Source: a virus
Reading direction: 5' to 3' (one strand)
Virus record (IMG/VR): IMGVR_UViG_3300043119_000522
Location: 1 to 25,239 of that record
Length of the DNA stretch: 25,239 nucleotides
Shown here piece by piece: positions 14,048-21,055 of the stretch. The position numbers were made by a program, and so were the translations under genes. The notes below the pieces were generated by a model. It did not search any database and was not told where the DNA came from. It saw only the letters and a list, made by a program, of their open reading frames with translations. The first letter of the stretch is position 1. Every line of letters begins with the position of its first letter.

Positions 14048-14146
14048 TTATTTTTTCCTGTCATTGTAATTAATTAGGAAATACCACAACCAAATTATTT
14101 TGGGTCTTGCTACTTCGTAGAGTAGAATTAAAAATAGATATAACAT
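14048..14146 (-). CDS. Very small membrane protein
   Basis: 32 residues: hydrophobic MLYLFLILLYEVA, then IIWLWYFLINY and a basic tail NDRKK. The TAA overlaps the A-rich leader of the next gene. It is preceded by promoter-like sequence at 14164-14193, which supports transcription, but no family is recognised. Confidence 0.4.
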   Translation of the reverse strand: MLYLFLILLYEVARPKIIWLWYFLINYNDRKK

Positions 14147-14163
14147 GTCTGCTCTTTCTAAAT

Positions 14164-14193
14164 AAATATACGAACTTTATTTCAAGTATCCTA
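14164..14193 (-). promoter_or_regulatory. Promoter inside the 3' end of the HAD gene (TAG-N20-TATATTT)
   Basis: GGATACTTGAAATAAAGTTC then GTATATTTA matches the promoters at 24331 and 24823 almost throughout. The -33 box reads TAG instead of TTG, so it may be weak. It overlaps the codons LGYLK and the stop of the HAD gene. Confidence 0.5.
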
Positions 14194-14728
14194 ATATTTT
14201 TTCTTTTATTCCTGATTGTTTTATTCCTTCAGTTGAGCGAGGAGTTAGTACAAAATTCTCTAATCCATATCCTCCATTGAATTGTGGACTCATATTCAGA
14301 TCATCAATAGCAACCCATTTGTCAACTTGGTTATTTTCTAACCATTCCTGGATCTCTAAGATCCTAATTTTTTCAAACCATCTTTTATAGTAGAATAGCT
14401 GATAAGAGCTATCATCAAAATCTTTTAATAATGGAGTAAGTGCTATAGGTTTTTTTACTATTCCTTGTGATAAGTAAAACTCTCCTAGTTCTTCTAACGT
14501 AGCCCATGTTCTCCAGTCTGATGATACTACTAGTTCAGCATCTGTTTGTTCTATGATTTGATTTAGCACTTTGATTGCTTTTTGATCAAAGTTATCAAAA
14601 CGAAGTTCAACAGATAGATCTTTATCAGCAACTGTTTCAGCTATACTTCTTTTTTGTTTTTTGAATCTACTACCCCAGTTATGGGCTAAACATATTACTC
14701 CGTCATTATCTAGAAAGATTACTTTCAT
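14177..14728 (-). CDS. HAD-superfamily phosphatase, RNA-repair type
   Basis: 183 residues. IFLDNDGVIC (about 4-13) is HAD motif I, with nucleophile D7 and D9. ELVVSSDWRTW (about 65-75) is motif II (Ser) of the HAD domain found in multi-domain RNA-repair proteins, and VAIDDLNM (about 148-155) is motif IV. That family would dephosphorylate RNA 3' ends. It overlaps the cREC gene by 4 nt (ATGA), and the pairing itself supports an RNA-end processing role. General HAD assignment is firm; the specific subfamily is from memory. Confidence 0.75.
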   Translation of the reverse strand: MKVIFLDNDGVICLAHNWGSRFKKQKRSIAETVADKDLSVELRFDNFDQKAIKVLNQIIEQTDAELVVSSDWRTWATLEELGEFYLSQGIVKKPIALTPLLKDFDDSSYQLFYYKRWFEKIRILEIQEWLENNQVDKWVAIDDLNMSPQFNGGYGLENFVLTPRSTEGIKQSGIKEKILGYLK

Positions 14729-15264
14729 ACTGTATGTTCTATTCGTACTCTTACACAGTTCTGAGGCAATCTATGGATGTGTCTGTAGTTGTTTATGTAC
14801 CCCATCATATTTGCACTACCAACTGCATTTGCAGAATGTATTACAACATCAACAACAGGAGCTCCATCCAACCATTGATTAACCAACCATTTTGTGCAAT
14901 CCATTCCAGTTTTCTCTTCAATGTTATCATAATTTAATTCGTAATTGTGATACACGTTTGAGTGCCATTCAGCCATTGCTGAAGGTCCTAAATCATGATC
15001 TAATGAAATTAATTCAATGTTTTCTAATCCATAGTAAGTAACTTGATCTACAAATTGTTCGTAATTTCTAACTACTTTCCATTCTGGATCAACTGGTGTT
15101 CTTACGTCGTCTAAGTATATTTTAATTTTATTCATCTTTTTTTTCTTTTTTGGAACTTCTTCGTTAGTTCTTGTGTTATATTTTTTACCATCTTTTATAT
15201 AGTGTTCTGGAATGTTGTGTGTGGAAATTGTTCTACCCATCCATCTTTCTGGAAAAATACTCAT
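14725..15264 (-). CDS. Cyclic-phosphate-processing receiver-domain (cREC) protein
   Basis: 179 residues. After a 43-residue basic extension, KIKIYLDDVRTPVDPEWKVV (about 47-66) starts a receiver-like domain with paired acidic residues. ELISLDHDLGP (about 84-94) gives the phospho-acceptor-like Asp, and a VVIHSANAVG strand follows with conserved His/Ser. This is the predicted cyclic-phosphate-processing receiver family described with RNA-repair systems. A second possible start lies at 15135 (MNKIKI) behind a purine-rich run. The 15264 start is kept because of its 4-nt ATGA overlap with the gene upstream. Biochemical function is family inference. Confidence 0.7.
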   Translation of the reverse strand: MSIFPERWMGRTISTHNIPEHYIKDGKKYNTRTNEEVPKKKKKMNKIKIYLDDVRTPVDPEWKVVRNYEQFVDQVTYYGLENIELISLDHDLGPSAMAEWHSNVYHNYELNYDNIEEKTGMDCTKWLVNQWLDGAPVVDVVIHSANAVGSANMMGYINNYRHIHRLPQNCVRVRIEHTV

Positions 15265-15434
15265 GATTCTTCTTCTTTTTCTAATTCATCTAATCCGTCT
15301 GCTACTGTTACGTCCCAATCTTTTAATTCTTGTGACTTAGTGTAGGCTGCCCCCTGTAACCAAAGTACTACAGCAGAAATTATTGCTACCGCTATTATTA
15401 TAAATAAAATTAAAATTCCGTCTAATCCCACCAT
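15261..15434 (-). CDS. Small membrane protein with acidic tail
   Basis: 57 residues: one membrane segment (about residues 5-27, GILILFIIIAVAIISAVVLW) and an acidic cytoplasmic-looking end (ADGLDELEKEEES). Both ends overlap neighbours: 13 nt with the 205-residue gene upstream and ATGA with the cREC gene. Function unknown. Confidence 0.6.
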   Translation of the reverse strand: MVGLDGILILFIIIAVAIISAVVLWLQGAAYTKSQELKDWDVTVADGLDELEKEEES

Positions 15435-16039
15435 GATACTATATTTTCTTGCATTATTTTAAATAACAATTTTCTTGCTCGATCTTCGTTGATGTGTCCA
15501 ATGTTCATTGCAATGATTCTTTTTAATTCAAGTTCATCTCTACCATCTAAACTAAATGGACCTTCTCCTTTGAGTACTCTTTTGTACACTAGTGGATACT
15601 TTTTAAAATATTCATCATATACTTCCCATACTACTTCACTATTGTAAAGTGAGTATCCTGGTTTGTTTTCGCAATCTGTAAACCAAACTCTATCTTTAGC
15701 ATATTCAGTACGCTCTGAGGTGTAGTCGTCATGTTGTAGCTTTTGGATTAACTTTACACATATTCTCATATTGCGAGCATCTCGTTGTGCTCTTGTGTGT
15801 CTATCCTTATCACCTATGTACTGAGCCTGAGCTTTGAGCTTGTGCTTGATAACCTCATAAATGAAGTGCGTATCCCAATTTCTATCTTTCCAGATAACTG
15901 GGAACCAGTATATTAAGTTTTTGATTCCTTGCTTAAAGTACTTGTGGTAATATCTTCCTTCGTGGTTCCACCAAAGGTAAATTCTTCTAACCAAGTTTGG
16001 TCTAGGTCTGTTTCTTAATTCTTCGAAAAAATCTTCCAT
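15422..16039 (-). CDS. Conserved phage hypothetical protein
   Basis: 205 residues, rich in aromatic and basic residues. The block YFKQGIKNLIYWFPVIWKDR, continued by NWDTHFIYEVIKHKL (about 34-68), then HTRAQRDARNMRICVKLIQK, resembles hypothetical proteins I recall from many large phages. No catalytic motif is evident. It starts in the AACAAATAA stop-start module described in the findings. Confidence 0.65.
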   Translation of the reverse strand: MEDFFEELRNRPRPNLVRRIYLWWNHEGRYYHKYFKQGIKNLIYWFPVIWKDRNWDTHFIYEVIKHKLKAQAQYIGDKDRHTRAQRDARNMRICVKLIQKLQHDDYTSERTEYAKDRVWFTDCENKPGYSLYNSEVVWEVYDEYFKKYPLVYKRVLKGEGPFSLDGRDELELKRIIAMNIGHINEDRARKLLFKIMQENIVSWWD

Positions 16040-16040
16040 A

Positions 16041-16181
16041 TTATTTGTTTTGATCTGATAAATATCTTAAGTAAAATGCCCATACTAAGAATAGTATTGC
16101 TCTGTCAATTTCTCCTGTCCATATTGCACCTATGGATAATCCTGTACTTATTCCTGATGCTACTAGTAATACTGTTTTCAT
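16041..16181 (-). CDS. Small membrane protein, likely paralogue of the next gene
   Basis: 46 residues from MKTVLLVASGIS; a longer reading starts inside the neighbour and is rejected. Two short hydrophobic segments, WTGEIDRA between them, and QNK at the end. The order MKT-hydrophobic-W(T/S)G-E-hydrophobic-Y and the NK end parallel the 52-residue gene upstream, suggesting an old tandem duplication. Confidence 0.55.
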   Translation of the reverse strand: MKTVLLVASGISTGLSIGAIWTGEIDRAILFLVWAFYLRYLSDQNK

Positions 16182-16182
16182 C

Positions 16183-16341
16183 TTATTTGTTTTTAAGTTC
16201 TTCGGTAAAATATTGTTGCATGATGTATGCAAGTATCGTGCTTTGTATTATGATTTCTGGCCCTGACCATTCTTTAGATAGACCAGAAAGTCCTATTGTA
16301 ATCAATAGTAACAATACCATAAAAAGTCCAAATGTTTTCAT
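16183..16341 (-). CDS. Small membrane protein
   Basis: 52 residues from MKTFGLFMVLLLLITIG (longer start rejected because it would lie within the upstream coding region). Two hydrophobic segments flank KEWSGPE. Ends EELKNK. See the paralogue at 16041-16181. Confidence 0.55.
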   Translation of the reverse strand: MKTFGLFMVLLLLITIGLSGLSKEWSGPEIIIQSTILAYIMQQYFTEELKNK

Positions 16342-16345
16342 AATC

Positions 16346-17452
16346 TTATTTGTTTTTAAATTGTTTAAACCATACATCTACATTTGTTGCATTTTCTGAG
16401 ATTAGATTCGTAGCAACACCCATCTTATGGGACATATCATAATAAAAATCAAATGCTAATCTTTTAACTTCTTCCTCACTATACATTCTTTCCTGTTTTT
16501 GTTTAATTTCATTTATATAAACATCAGTTTTTTTAAAAGCATTTACAGTTTCTTCAAGTGTTTCTTGTTTATTAAAATTTCTATACACCTCAAATTGTGT
16601 CTTAGTTACACCAAATGAATCTAAATAATTTTCATCATCTTGTTTATGTTTGTCAATCAACTCTTTAACACCTTGTCTCTTTTCATCATTGAAGATATCT
16701 TCTAATTTGATTTCTTCTTTAGTTCCCATCTTTTTCTTCGGTATTTCGTAATTCTCTTTTAACCATTTATTTAACGAAATAAAATTTAATTTGGGTTGGT
16801 CATAATACTCTTCAAGTATTTTATCCCAATCGTTTTCAATATCATACAAACCTAACTCTTGATCTTTTTCCATCATATTAATGATGTGTTTCTTTTGTTG
16901 TTCTTTTGAAAGATACCCATAATCAACTCCTTTTGCATCTACACAATTCTCACATTGTTCTAAACATTGTTCATCATAATCAAATTTATCTCCACAATAG
17001 AAATTCTTTTTTGGAAGAATTATTTTATAGTATTTTGAAGTTGGTTTATTTAATTCAAAAGAAATGTAAGTATGTTCAACCTCAACCTCCTCACAAGTTG
17101 GATTCTTAACAAACCATTCTAAGAACCCATCACCAATAGCTTGTACACCATTTTCGATTAAGTCTTGGTCTGTTGTTAGGATGATTTTTTTACAAAAATA
17201 ACCTCCACTTGGTAATCTATTATTTAATTTTTCAATAGCTGAACCTGTATTATTAAAATACCAATCTCCTTCTTTAATTTCTTCATCAGAAGTGATGTAG
17301 ATGTTATGTGGTTGAAAATATTCTTCACTAAACATTAAGTAATATGTTTTAGTAAATTGTCCAATTTTTACATCAGATAACTCTTTGATGCATTTTCCAA
17401 GTATATACCCATTACTTAGTTTGTCCGTTGGTAATACGTGTATGTTTTTCAT
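16346..17452 (-). CDS. Conserved Bacteroidota phage protein (NIHVLPTDK family)
   Basis: 368 residues. The N-terminal third contains KNIHVLPTDKLSNGYI, HNIYITSDEEIKEGDWYFN, KIILTTDQDLIENGVQAIGD and EFLEWFVKNPTCE-like text (about 114-122 here with LEWFVKNPTCE), a pattern I recall as very widespread in flavobacterial genomes, phages and metagenomes, function unknown. The middle has four closely spaced Cys (CGDKF, CLEQCENC), a possible metal site. The C-terminal half is helical and charged with a MYSEEEVKRLAFDFY segment. It follows the glucosaminidase by 2 nt. Confidence 0.75.
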   Translation of the reverse strand: MKNIHVLPTDKLSNGYILGKCIKELSDVKIGQFTKTYYLMFSEEYFQPHNIYITSDEEIKEGDWYFNNTGSAIEKLNNRLPSGGYFCKKIILTTDQDLIENGVQAIGDGFLEWFVKNPTCEEVEVEHTYISFELNKPTSKYYKIILPKKNFYCGDKFDYDEQCLEQCENCVDAKGVDYGYLSKEQQKKHIINMMEKDQELGLYDIENDWDKILEEYYDQPKLNFISLNKWLKENYEIPKKKMGTKEEIKLEDIFNDEKRQGVKELIDKHKQDDENYLDSFGVTKTQFEVYRNFNKQETLEETVNAFKKTDVYINEIKQKQERMYSEEEVKRLAFDFYYDMSHKMGVATNLISENATNVDVWFKQFKNK

Positions 17453-17454
17453 AA

Positions 17455-18015
17455 CTAGTTGAATTTAGCTTTTAGATTACGTTTCTTGATTAATGCTTTT
17501 AATCTTTCAACATAGGTTGGATCCTCAGCATAGTTCTGTCTTAGGTATTCAAAATACTCTCCTTCAGTTTTTATATCTGATAAGTATGTTGCGTAGTATA
17601 AAGCATAGTCTACAACTGATGATTGCCAATCTTCATAATAAGCATGTCCTCTATTTGTACCCTGTGCTACATTAGTTCTAAGCACTGCTTCTTTCATTCC
17701 AAATAGATTGTGGTTCTCTCTAAAGATACCCGATGTGTAACGTCCTGTTTCCTGATAAGACTGTGCTAGAATGATGTGAGGAAACTTAAAATTTAAAGTT
17801 TTAATCTGATCAACTAGCTTGGCTTCTGAGAATCCATTGTACTCTCTTACTACAATAAGTTTTTCTTCTGGAGTAAGATTGTGAATAGTTGCTCTTGGTA
17901 CTACACCAAATCCAATTGCTAGGGTAACTGCTAGGATAATTAATCCACCTTTAATAAATGTAGCTGTCTTGACTTGTTCAAACGCTAACTTGTCTTCGTT
18001 GTACTTGTAAAACAT
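17455..18015 (-). CDS. Membrane-anchored glucosaminidase (GH73-like)
   Basis: 186 residues. An N-terminal membrane segment (about 22-43, GGLIILAVTLAIGFGVV) is followed by a compact muramidase/N-acetylglucosaminidase domain: IILAQSYQETGRYTSGIFRE (about 81-100; Glu of SYQETG is the catalytic candidate), NHNLFGMK, then a YEDWQSSVVDYALYYATYL block typical of FlgJ/GH73 enzymes. It would cleave peptidoglycan from the membrane outward, either as a signal-anchored lysis protein or as a wall remodeller. It follows a combined terminator/promoter. No holin is recognised beside it. Confidence 0.85.
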   Translation of the reverse strand: MFYKYNEDKLAFEQVKTATFIKGGLIILAVTLAIGFGVVPRATIHNLTPEEKLIVVREYNGFSEAKLVDQIKTLNFKFPHIILAQSYQETGRYTSGIFRENHNLFGMKEAVLRTNVAQGTNRGHAYYEDWQSSVVDYALYYATYLSDIKTEGEYFEYLRQNYAEDPTYVERLKALIKKRNLKAKFN

Positions 18016-18041
18016 AACCTTTTGTTTTTGATTTATATTAT

Positions 18042-18071
18042 AAAGATAATAAAAAAAGCTTACCGAAGCAA
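18042..18071 (-). promoter_or_regulatory. Glucosaminidase promoter (TTG-N20-TATCTTT) overlapping a terminator
   Basis: TTG at 18071-18069 lies in the 5' arm of the hairpin 18056-18075; TATCTTT at 18048-18042 follows after 20 nt. Confidence 0.7.
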
Positions 18072-18075
18072 GCTT
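18056..18075 (-). terminator. Intrinsic terminator after the RNA ligase gene
   Basis: 8-bp stem AAGCTTGC/GTAAGCTT closed by TTCG, followed by TTTTT. Nearly the same hairpin as at 20496-20515. Confidence 0.8.
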
Positions 18076-18088
18076 TTTGTTAATTATT

Positions 18089-19210
18089 TTAGTGAGAATC
18101 TCCTACATCGTTCTTCTCTCCGTAGATCAAATAATCTGGATTGATTACCTTTGCTACTTTCTGTCTTTCACCTGAGATATGTTTGATTACAATTCCTTCA
18201 TGTGGTACTTTTGTTCCTTCAATGAAGTTGTTGAATACCCAGTTATCTTGAATTTGTTGATTCCATTTTCCTTCGTAAAGTACTTCTACGTGAGGAAGTT
18301 CTAATAAACCTTGAGTTATAACTTCAGTTACTTCTGTTGGTAAATATTCTCCATTTATTTTAATATCGAACGCTGCAAACTGAATATCGGTTAAACCATA
18401 CTCGTAGTTCTTTTGAATACCAGCTCCGTAAATCTCTCCATAAAGAATAAGTCCTTCTCCTAAATCAGAACCTTGACGTTTTGCTTCTTGCCAAAGCTTT
18501 GCTTTGATATCATACTTTTCAGCAATTGTTCTCCAAACATCAGTTGAATAGAATCCTTGAGAGTCACTTCCTTTCTCACAGTTATGTGAACCATAAATGT
18601 ATTCATAGTCAATTAAAGCATCAGCAATTCTAAAGAATTTTCTTACTTTATCCCAAAATGACAATTTACTTTTCTTTACAATACCGTATCTAGCATTTGT
18701 ACCGTGAATCTTTCTAGTGATTTGTACTTCATCTTGTTCAGTAAACATTCCTGCTACGTTTTTAAGGTTTGGGAATTTGTAGTAGATGTGGAAGTTTTGA
18801 TTGTCTCTCCATTTGATTTTTCTACCTGAAGCAAGTTGAATTTGTTTAACTGGTGGTTCGTATTTAGAAATTTTTAAAGCCTCCATTAAATCCTTACCTT
18901 CGTAGTTAATTCCAATAGGCAAAAATTGATCTGGGATTATTAAGCATTCAGAATATACTCCTCTTAGTTTTACAGTTCTAACTCTGTTTCCTTTTCTCAG
19001 GTAATTTGCAATTCCAATAGCATCTGCTAGTCCTTGAGGGATAACTGCATCTGTTGTTGCAACTCCTACTAGATCATTTACTTTATGTGATCCTTTTTTT
19101 ACAATACAATTCCATCCACCAATAACTGCTTGTTCGATGTTATCAGCACCTTCGATTGCTTTTACTTCGTTTATTTTTGCTATAAAGCAAACACTATTTT
19201 GATTTTCCAT
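18089..19210 (-). CDS. RNA ligase, DraRnl/Rnl5-like
   Basis: 373 residues, 5'-phosphate/3'-OH polynucleotide ligase. The N-terminal 110 residues form an OB-like domain (AKINEVKAIEGADNIEQAVI) as in Deinococcus-type Rnl. The nucleotidyltransferase domain has motif I KIHGTN (adenylated K167), a YGSHN block, motif IIIa-type GLILYGEIYGAGIQ, motif IV PHEGIVIKH and motif V KVINPDY. It seals RNA breaks through ligase-AMP and RNA-adenylate intermediates. It lies 3 nt after the kinase-like gene, forming a two-gene heal-and-seal unit, closed by a terminator. Confidence 0.9.
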   Translation of the reverse strand: MENQNSVCFIAKINEVKAIEGADNIEQAVIGGWNCIVKKGSHKVNDLVGVATTDAVIPQGLADAIGIANYLRKGNRVRTVKLRGVYSECLIIPDQFLPIGINYEGKDLMEALKISKYEPPVKQIQLASGRKIKWRDNQNFHIYYKFPNLKNVAGMFTEQDEVQITRKIHGTNARYGIVKKSKLSFWDKVRKFFRIADALIDYEYIYGSHNCEKGSDSQGFYSTDVWRTIAEKYDIKAKLWQEAKRQGSDLGEGLILYGEIYGAGIQKNYEYGLTDIQFAAFDIKINGEYLPTEVTEVITQGLLELPHVEVLYEGKWNQQIQDNWVFNNFIEGTKVPHEGIVIKHISGERQKVAKVINPDYLIYGEKNDVGDSH

Positions 19211-19213
19211 TTC

Positions 19214-19615
19214 TTATAATTTTACTTGAAATCTATTTTTCATTTCGATTAATTTTTCTACCGGTACTCCATGTTGATTTTCCCCATCATGTCTATTCTC
19301 TACAATTAAAGAATGAACTCTGTATCCGTATTTTTCTGCTAAATCAAAGTATGGTTGCATTTCCCAAGCCTGAGTGAATGTATTTGATACTATGATCTTT
19401 TCATCAGGATTTATTCCATTCCAATTTGACATTGACTCTTCAACTGCTTGTCTGCACCATTCATGAGCTGCTTTTAAATTTGAAGGATTAAATTCATACT
19501 CACCTTTCTCATTAAGAAAGAAATGATCTGCTTCAAACCATGATCCTCCTATTGAATTTGCTAATGTTGATTTTCCTGCTCCAGGTAACCCTCTTAATAA
19601 AAATAACTCTTTCAT
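19214..19615 (-). CDS. P-loop polynucleotide kinase-like protein
   Basis: 133 residues. LLRGLPGAGKSTLA (about 6-19) is the Walker A loop, EADHFFLNEKGEYEFNPSNL (about 28-47) the substrate Asp region, and IIVSNTFTQAWEMQPYFDLA (about 74-93) the strand and lid region of the T4-Pnk/NEDD4-binding-protein-like kinases. GVPVEKLIEMKNRF resembles the lid helix. It would phosphorylate RNA 5'-OH ends so the ligase 3 nt downstream can seal them. It has its own promoter (19642-19671) and leader AAATAAAAGTTATG. Confidence 0.82.
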   Translation of the reverse strand: MKELFLLRGLPGAGKSTLANSIGGSWFEADHFFLNEKGEYEFNPSNLKAAHEWCRQAVEESMSNWNGINPDEKIIVSNTFTQAWEMQPYFDLAEKYGYRVHSLIVENRHDGENQHGVPVEKLIEMKNRFQVKL

Positions 19616-19641
19616 AACTTTTATTTTAAATTTATACTTAA

Positions 19642-19671
19642 ATATACGAACTATTTTTTATATTTCCAAAT
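19642..19671 (-). promoter_or_regulatory. Kinase-ligase promoter (TTG-N20-TATATTT)
   Basis: TTG at 19671-19669, TATATTT at 19648-19642, 20 nt apart, with the GTTCG extension directly before the -7 box that recurs in other promoters here. Confidence 0.75.
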
Positions 19672-19674
19672 TAT

Positions 19675-20325
19675 TTATATTCTACGCTCATGATGATCCT
19701 TTGGTAAGGCTAGTTTTTTAATTGGTCTGTCTTTCATAATCATTAAAATCTCTCCTAATGATAAAGGTTGTAAATTATTTCCATCTACTCCAACATCCAT
19801 TGCTTTACCTTCTGCTACCCTTAGGTTAGAAGGTAAATGAACGTGGCCATGCAAATGAATTACACCTTGGTTCATATCATGCCATGAAGCAATTGGATAG
19901 TGCATACACACGAATCTATGCTTTGCTACTGTGGCTTTGTTGATAGGCTTTCTTAGATCTAAATCCAGGTATTGATGAACTGAAGAGAATAAATCTTGAA
20001 TATCTTCTCTGTTGTTCTTAATATGGTGATCATGGTTACCTAAAATCAAGTGAATGTTTTTACAAACAATTCTATTTCTAAATTCTGCGATCTTATCAAA
20101 TCCCCCAAAGGACCAATCTCCTAAGTGAATTAAAATATCATTCTCTCCTACTTTACTGTTAATGTTATCAACCAAAGTAGCATTCATATGCTCTAGTGAT
20201 TTAAAGCTACGAGCATATCCATCATTCACAGACCAGTTTGTAGTTGCTGAACAAATGTTAGCATGACCGTAGTGTGTGTCTGAGGTGAAGAATATTTGCT
20301 GGTCTTTTTCTAATACTAGTTTCAT
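19675..20325 (-). CDS. Calcineurin-like metallophosphoesterase
   Basis: 216 residues with all five metal motifs: IFFTSDTHYGHANI (D16, H18), IHLGDWSFGG (GD), LILGNHDHHIK (GNHD), CMHYPIASW (H) and IHLHGHVHLPS (GHxH). The THYGHANI start is typical of the phage/bacterial phosphoesterases often annotated as YfcE- or Icc-like. It lies in the unit directly upstream of the kinase and ligase, so an RNA 3'-phosphate or 2',3'-cyclic phosphate end is a reasonable substrate guess, but not shown. A basic tail (DRPIKKLALPKDHHERR) follows the domain. Confidence 0.9.
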   Translation of the reverse strand: MKLVLEKDQQIFFTSDTHYGHANICSATTNWSVNDGYARSFKSLEHMNATLVDNINSKVGENDILIHLGDWSFGGFDKIAEFRNRIVCKNIHLILGNHDHHIKNNREDIQDLFSSVHQYLDLDLRKPINKATVAKHRFVCMHYPIASWHDMNQGVIHLHGHVHLPSNLRVAEGKAMDVGVDGNNLQPLSLGEILMIMKDRPIKKLALPKDHHERRI

Positions 20326-20327
20326 AC

Positions 20328-20450
20328 CTAATCGTAAAATGTTATATTACATTGTGAACATGTATGATCATGTCCTGCCCAAGTTATGGCTGTAAGTTTA
20401 TGATACTTTCTATGAAAAAGATAACATATAAGTTTTTTAATACTCTTCAT
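20328..20450 (-). CDS. Very small Cys/His protein
   Basis: 40 residues: MKSIKKLICYLFHRKYHKLT, then a WAGHDHTCSQCNITFYD tail with CSQC plus His, a possible zinc knuckle. It begins 31 nt after a strong promoter and uses the AAATAAAAGTTATG start context. It ends 2 nt before the phosphoesterase ATG. No family recognised. Confidence 0.6.
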   Translation of the reverse strand: MKSIKKLICYLFHRKYHKLTAITWAGHDHTCSQCNITFYD

Positions 20451-20481
20451 AACTTTTATTTTTTAATTGTTTCTTATACCT

Positions 20482-20511
20482 AAATATACGAATAAAAGCC
20501 TGCCGAAGCAA
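20482..20511 (-). promoter_or_regulatory. Promoter (TTG-N20-TATATTT) overlapping a terminator
   Basis: TTG at 20511-20509 sits in the 5' arm of the hairpin at 20496-20515; TATATTT at 20488-20482 follows after 20 nt. Confidence 0.7.
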
Positions 20512-20515
20512 GCTT
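20496..20515 (-). terminator. Intrinsic terminator after the candidate ncRNA
   Basis: 8-bp stem AAGCTTGC/GCAGGCTT with one T-G pair and a TTCG loop, followed by TTATT. It ends the unit carrying the structured RNA. Confidence 0.8.
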
Positions 20516-20542
20516 TTTTGTAATTATTTTTAAAAAAATTGT

Positions 20543-20815
20543 TGCTGGGATGTAAAGCATATAGGCTAAGTCAAATGCAAAATCAAGGTCAAGGACCTTC
20601 CTTACCACAAAGGCAAGGACAAAAACTAAGTCTCAAAGTTGTTAGCCACTTTTAGTCTCTCTTAGGAGTAACATGTCTAACGGTTGAGTTCTATCTCAGT
20701 TTTGAAGTTTGTAAGGAAGCGTGGCTGTCTAAATGGCACGAGGCCATTTTGTGTCATAGAATGATTAAAAGTCATTTTTTATATAGCTATAATTTAAGAC
20801 TCCACTATCCCAGCA
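20543..20815 (-). ncRNA. Candidate structured noncoding RNA with pseudoknot, unknown class
   Basis: No plausible reading frame is present. The 5' and 3' ends pair perfectly over 9 bp (TGCTGGGAT at 20815-20807 with ATCCCAGCA at 20551-20543). Three long-range helices are visible: AGTCTTAAA (20801-20793) with TTTGAGACT (20637-20629), AGCCAC (20726-20721) with GTGGCT (20649-20644), and CTTCCTTAC (20719-20711) with GTAAGGAAG (20605-20597). The third crosses the first two, giving a pseudoknot. Local hairpins include AATGGC/GCCATT and AATGA/TCATT. A terminator lies 27 nt downstream and the upstream gene ends 26 nt before it, so it is probably processed from the unit starting at 22003-22032. I do not recognise a tmRNA, RNase P, 6S or group I intron core. 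Confidence 0.6.
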
Positions 20816-20841
20816 TAAAGCTTTGGAGGATCGGCTTGTGC

Positions 20842-21054
20842 TTACCTCCTTGGCACCAAATTAATATTACCTACATCATACATTTTAAGGATATGTTGTA
20901 CTTTACTCATTGATGTACTCATTCCTTCTTGTTTATCAATTGGCTTATTGTACATATCAACTCCTTCTTCTATAATTGATTCTGCATCAGCACAATCAAA
21001 GCAAAACCCAAATCTTAGATCTAAATCTCTATTACAACATTGACACTGTGCCAT
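20842..21054 (-). CDS. Small zinc-finger protein
   Basis: 70 residues. CQCC near the N-terminus (residues 4-7) and CFDC (about 18-21) form a likely zinc site, followed by an acidic helix and a basic C-terminus (LVPRR). No family recognised. It starts 1 nt after the coiled-coil gene ends. Its last codons lie in a GGAGG/CCTCC inverted repeat (20849-20825) that leads into the candidate ncRNA. Confidence 0.6.
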   Translation of the reverse strand: MAQCQCCNRDLDLRFGFCFDCADAESIIEEGVDMYNKPIDKQEGMSTSMSKVQHILKMYDVGNINLVPRR

Positions 21055-21055
21055 A

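Noticed and set aside
20543-20815. tmRNA, RNase P RNA or group I intron as identity for the structured RNA
   Set aside because: No tRNA-like ends or tag frame, no GAGGAAAGTCC-type box, and although AGACTA is present no partner strand at proper P7 distance and no split gene around it.
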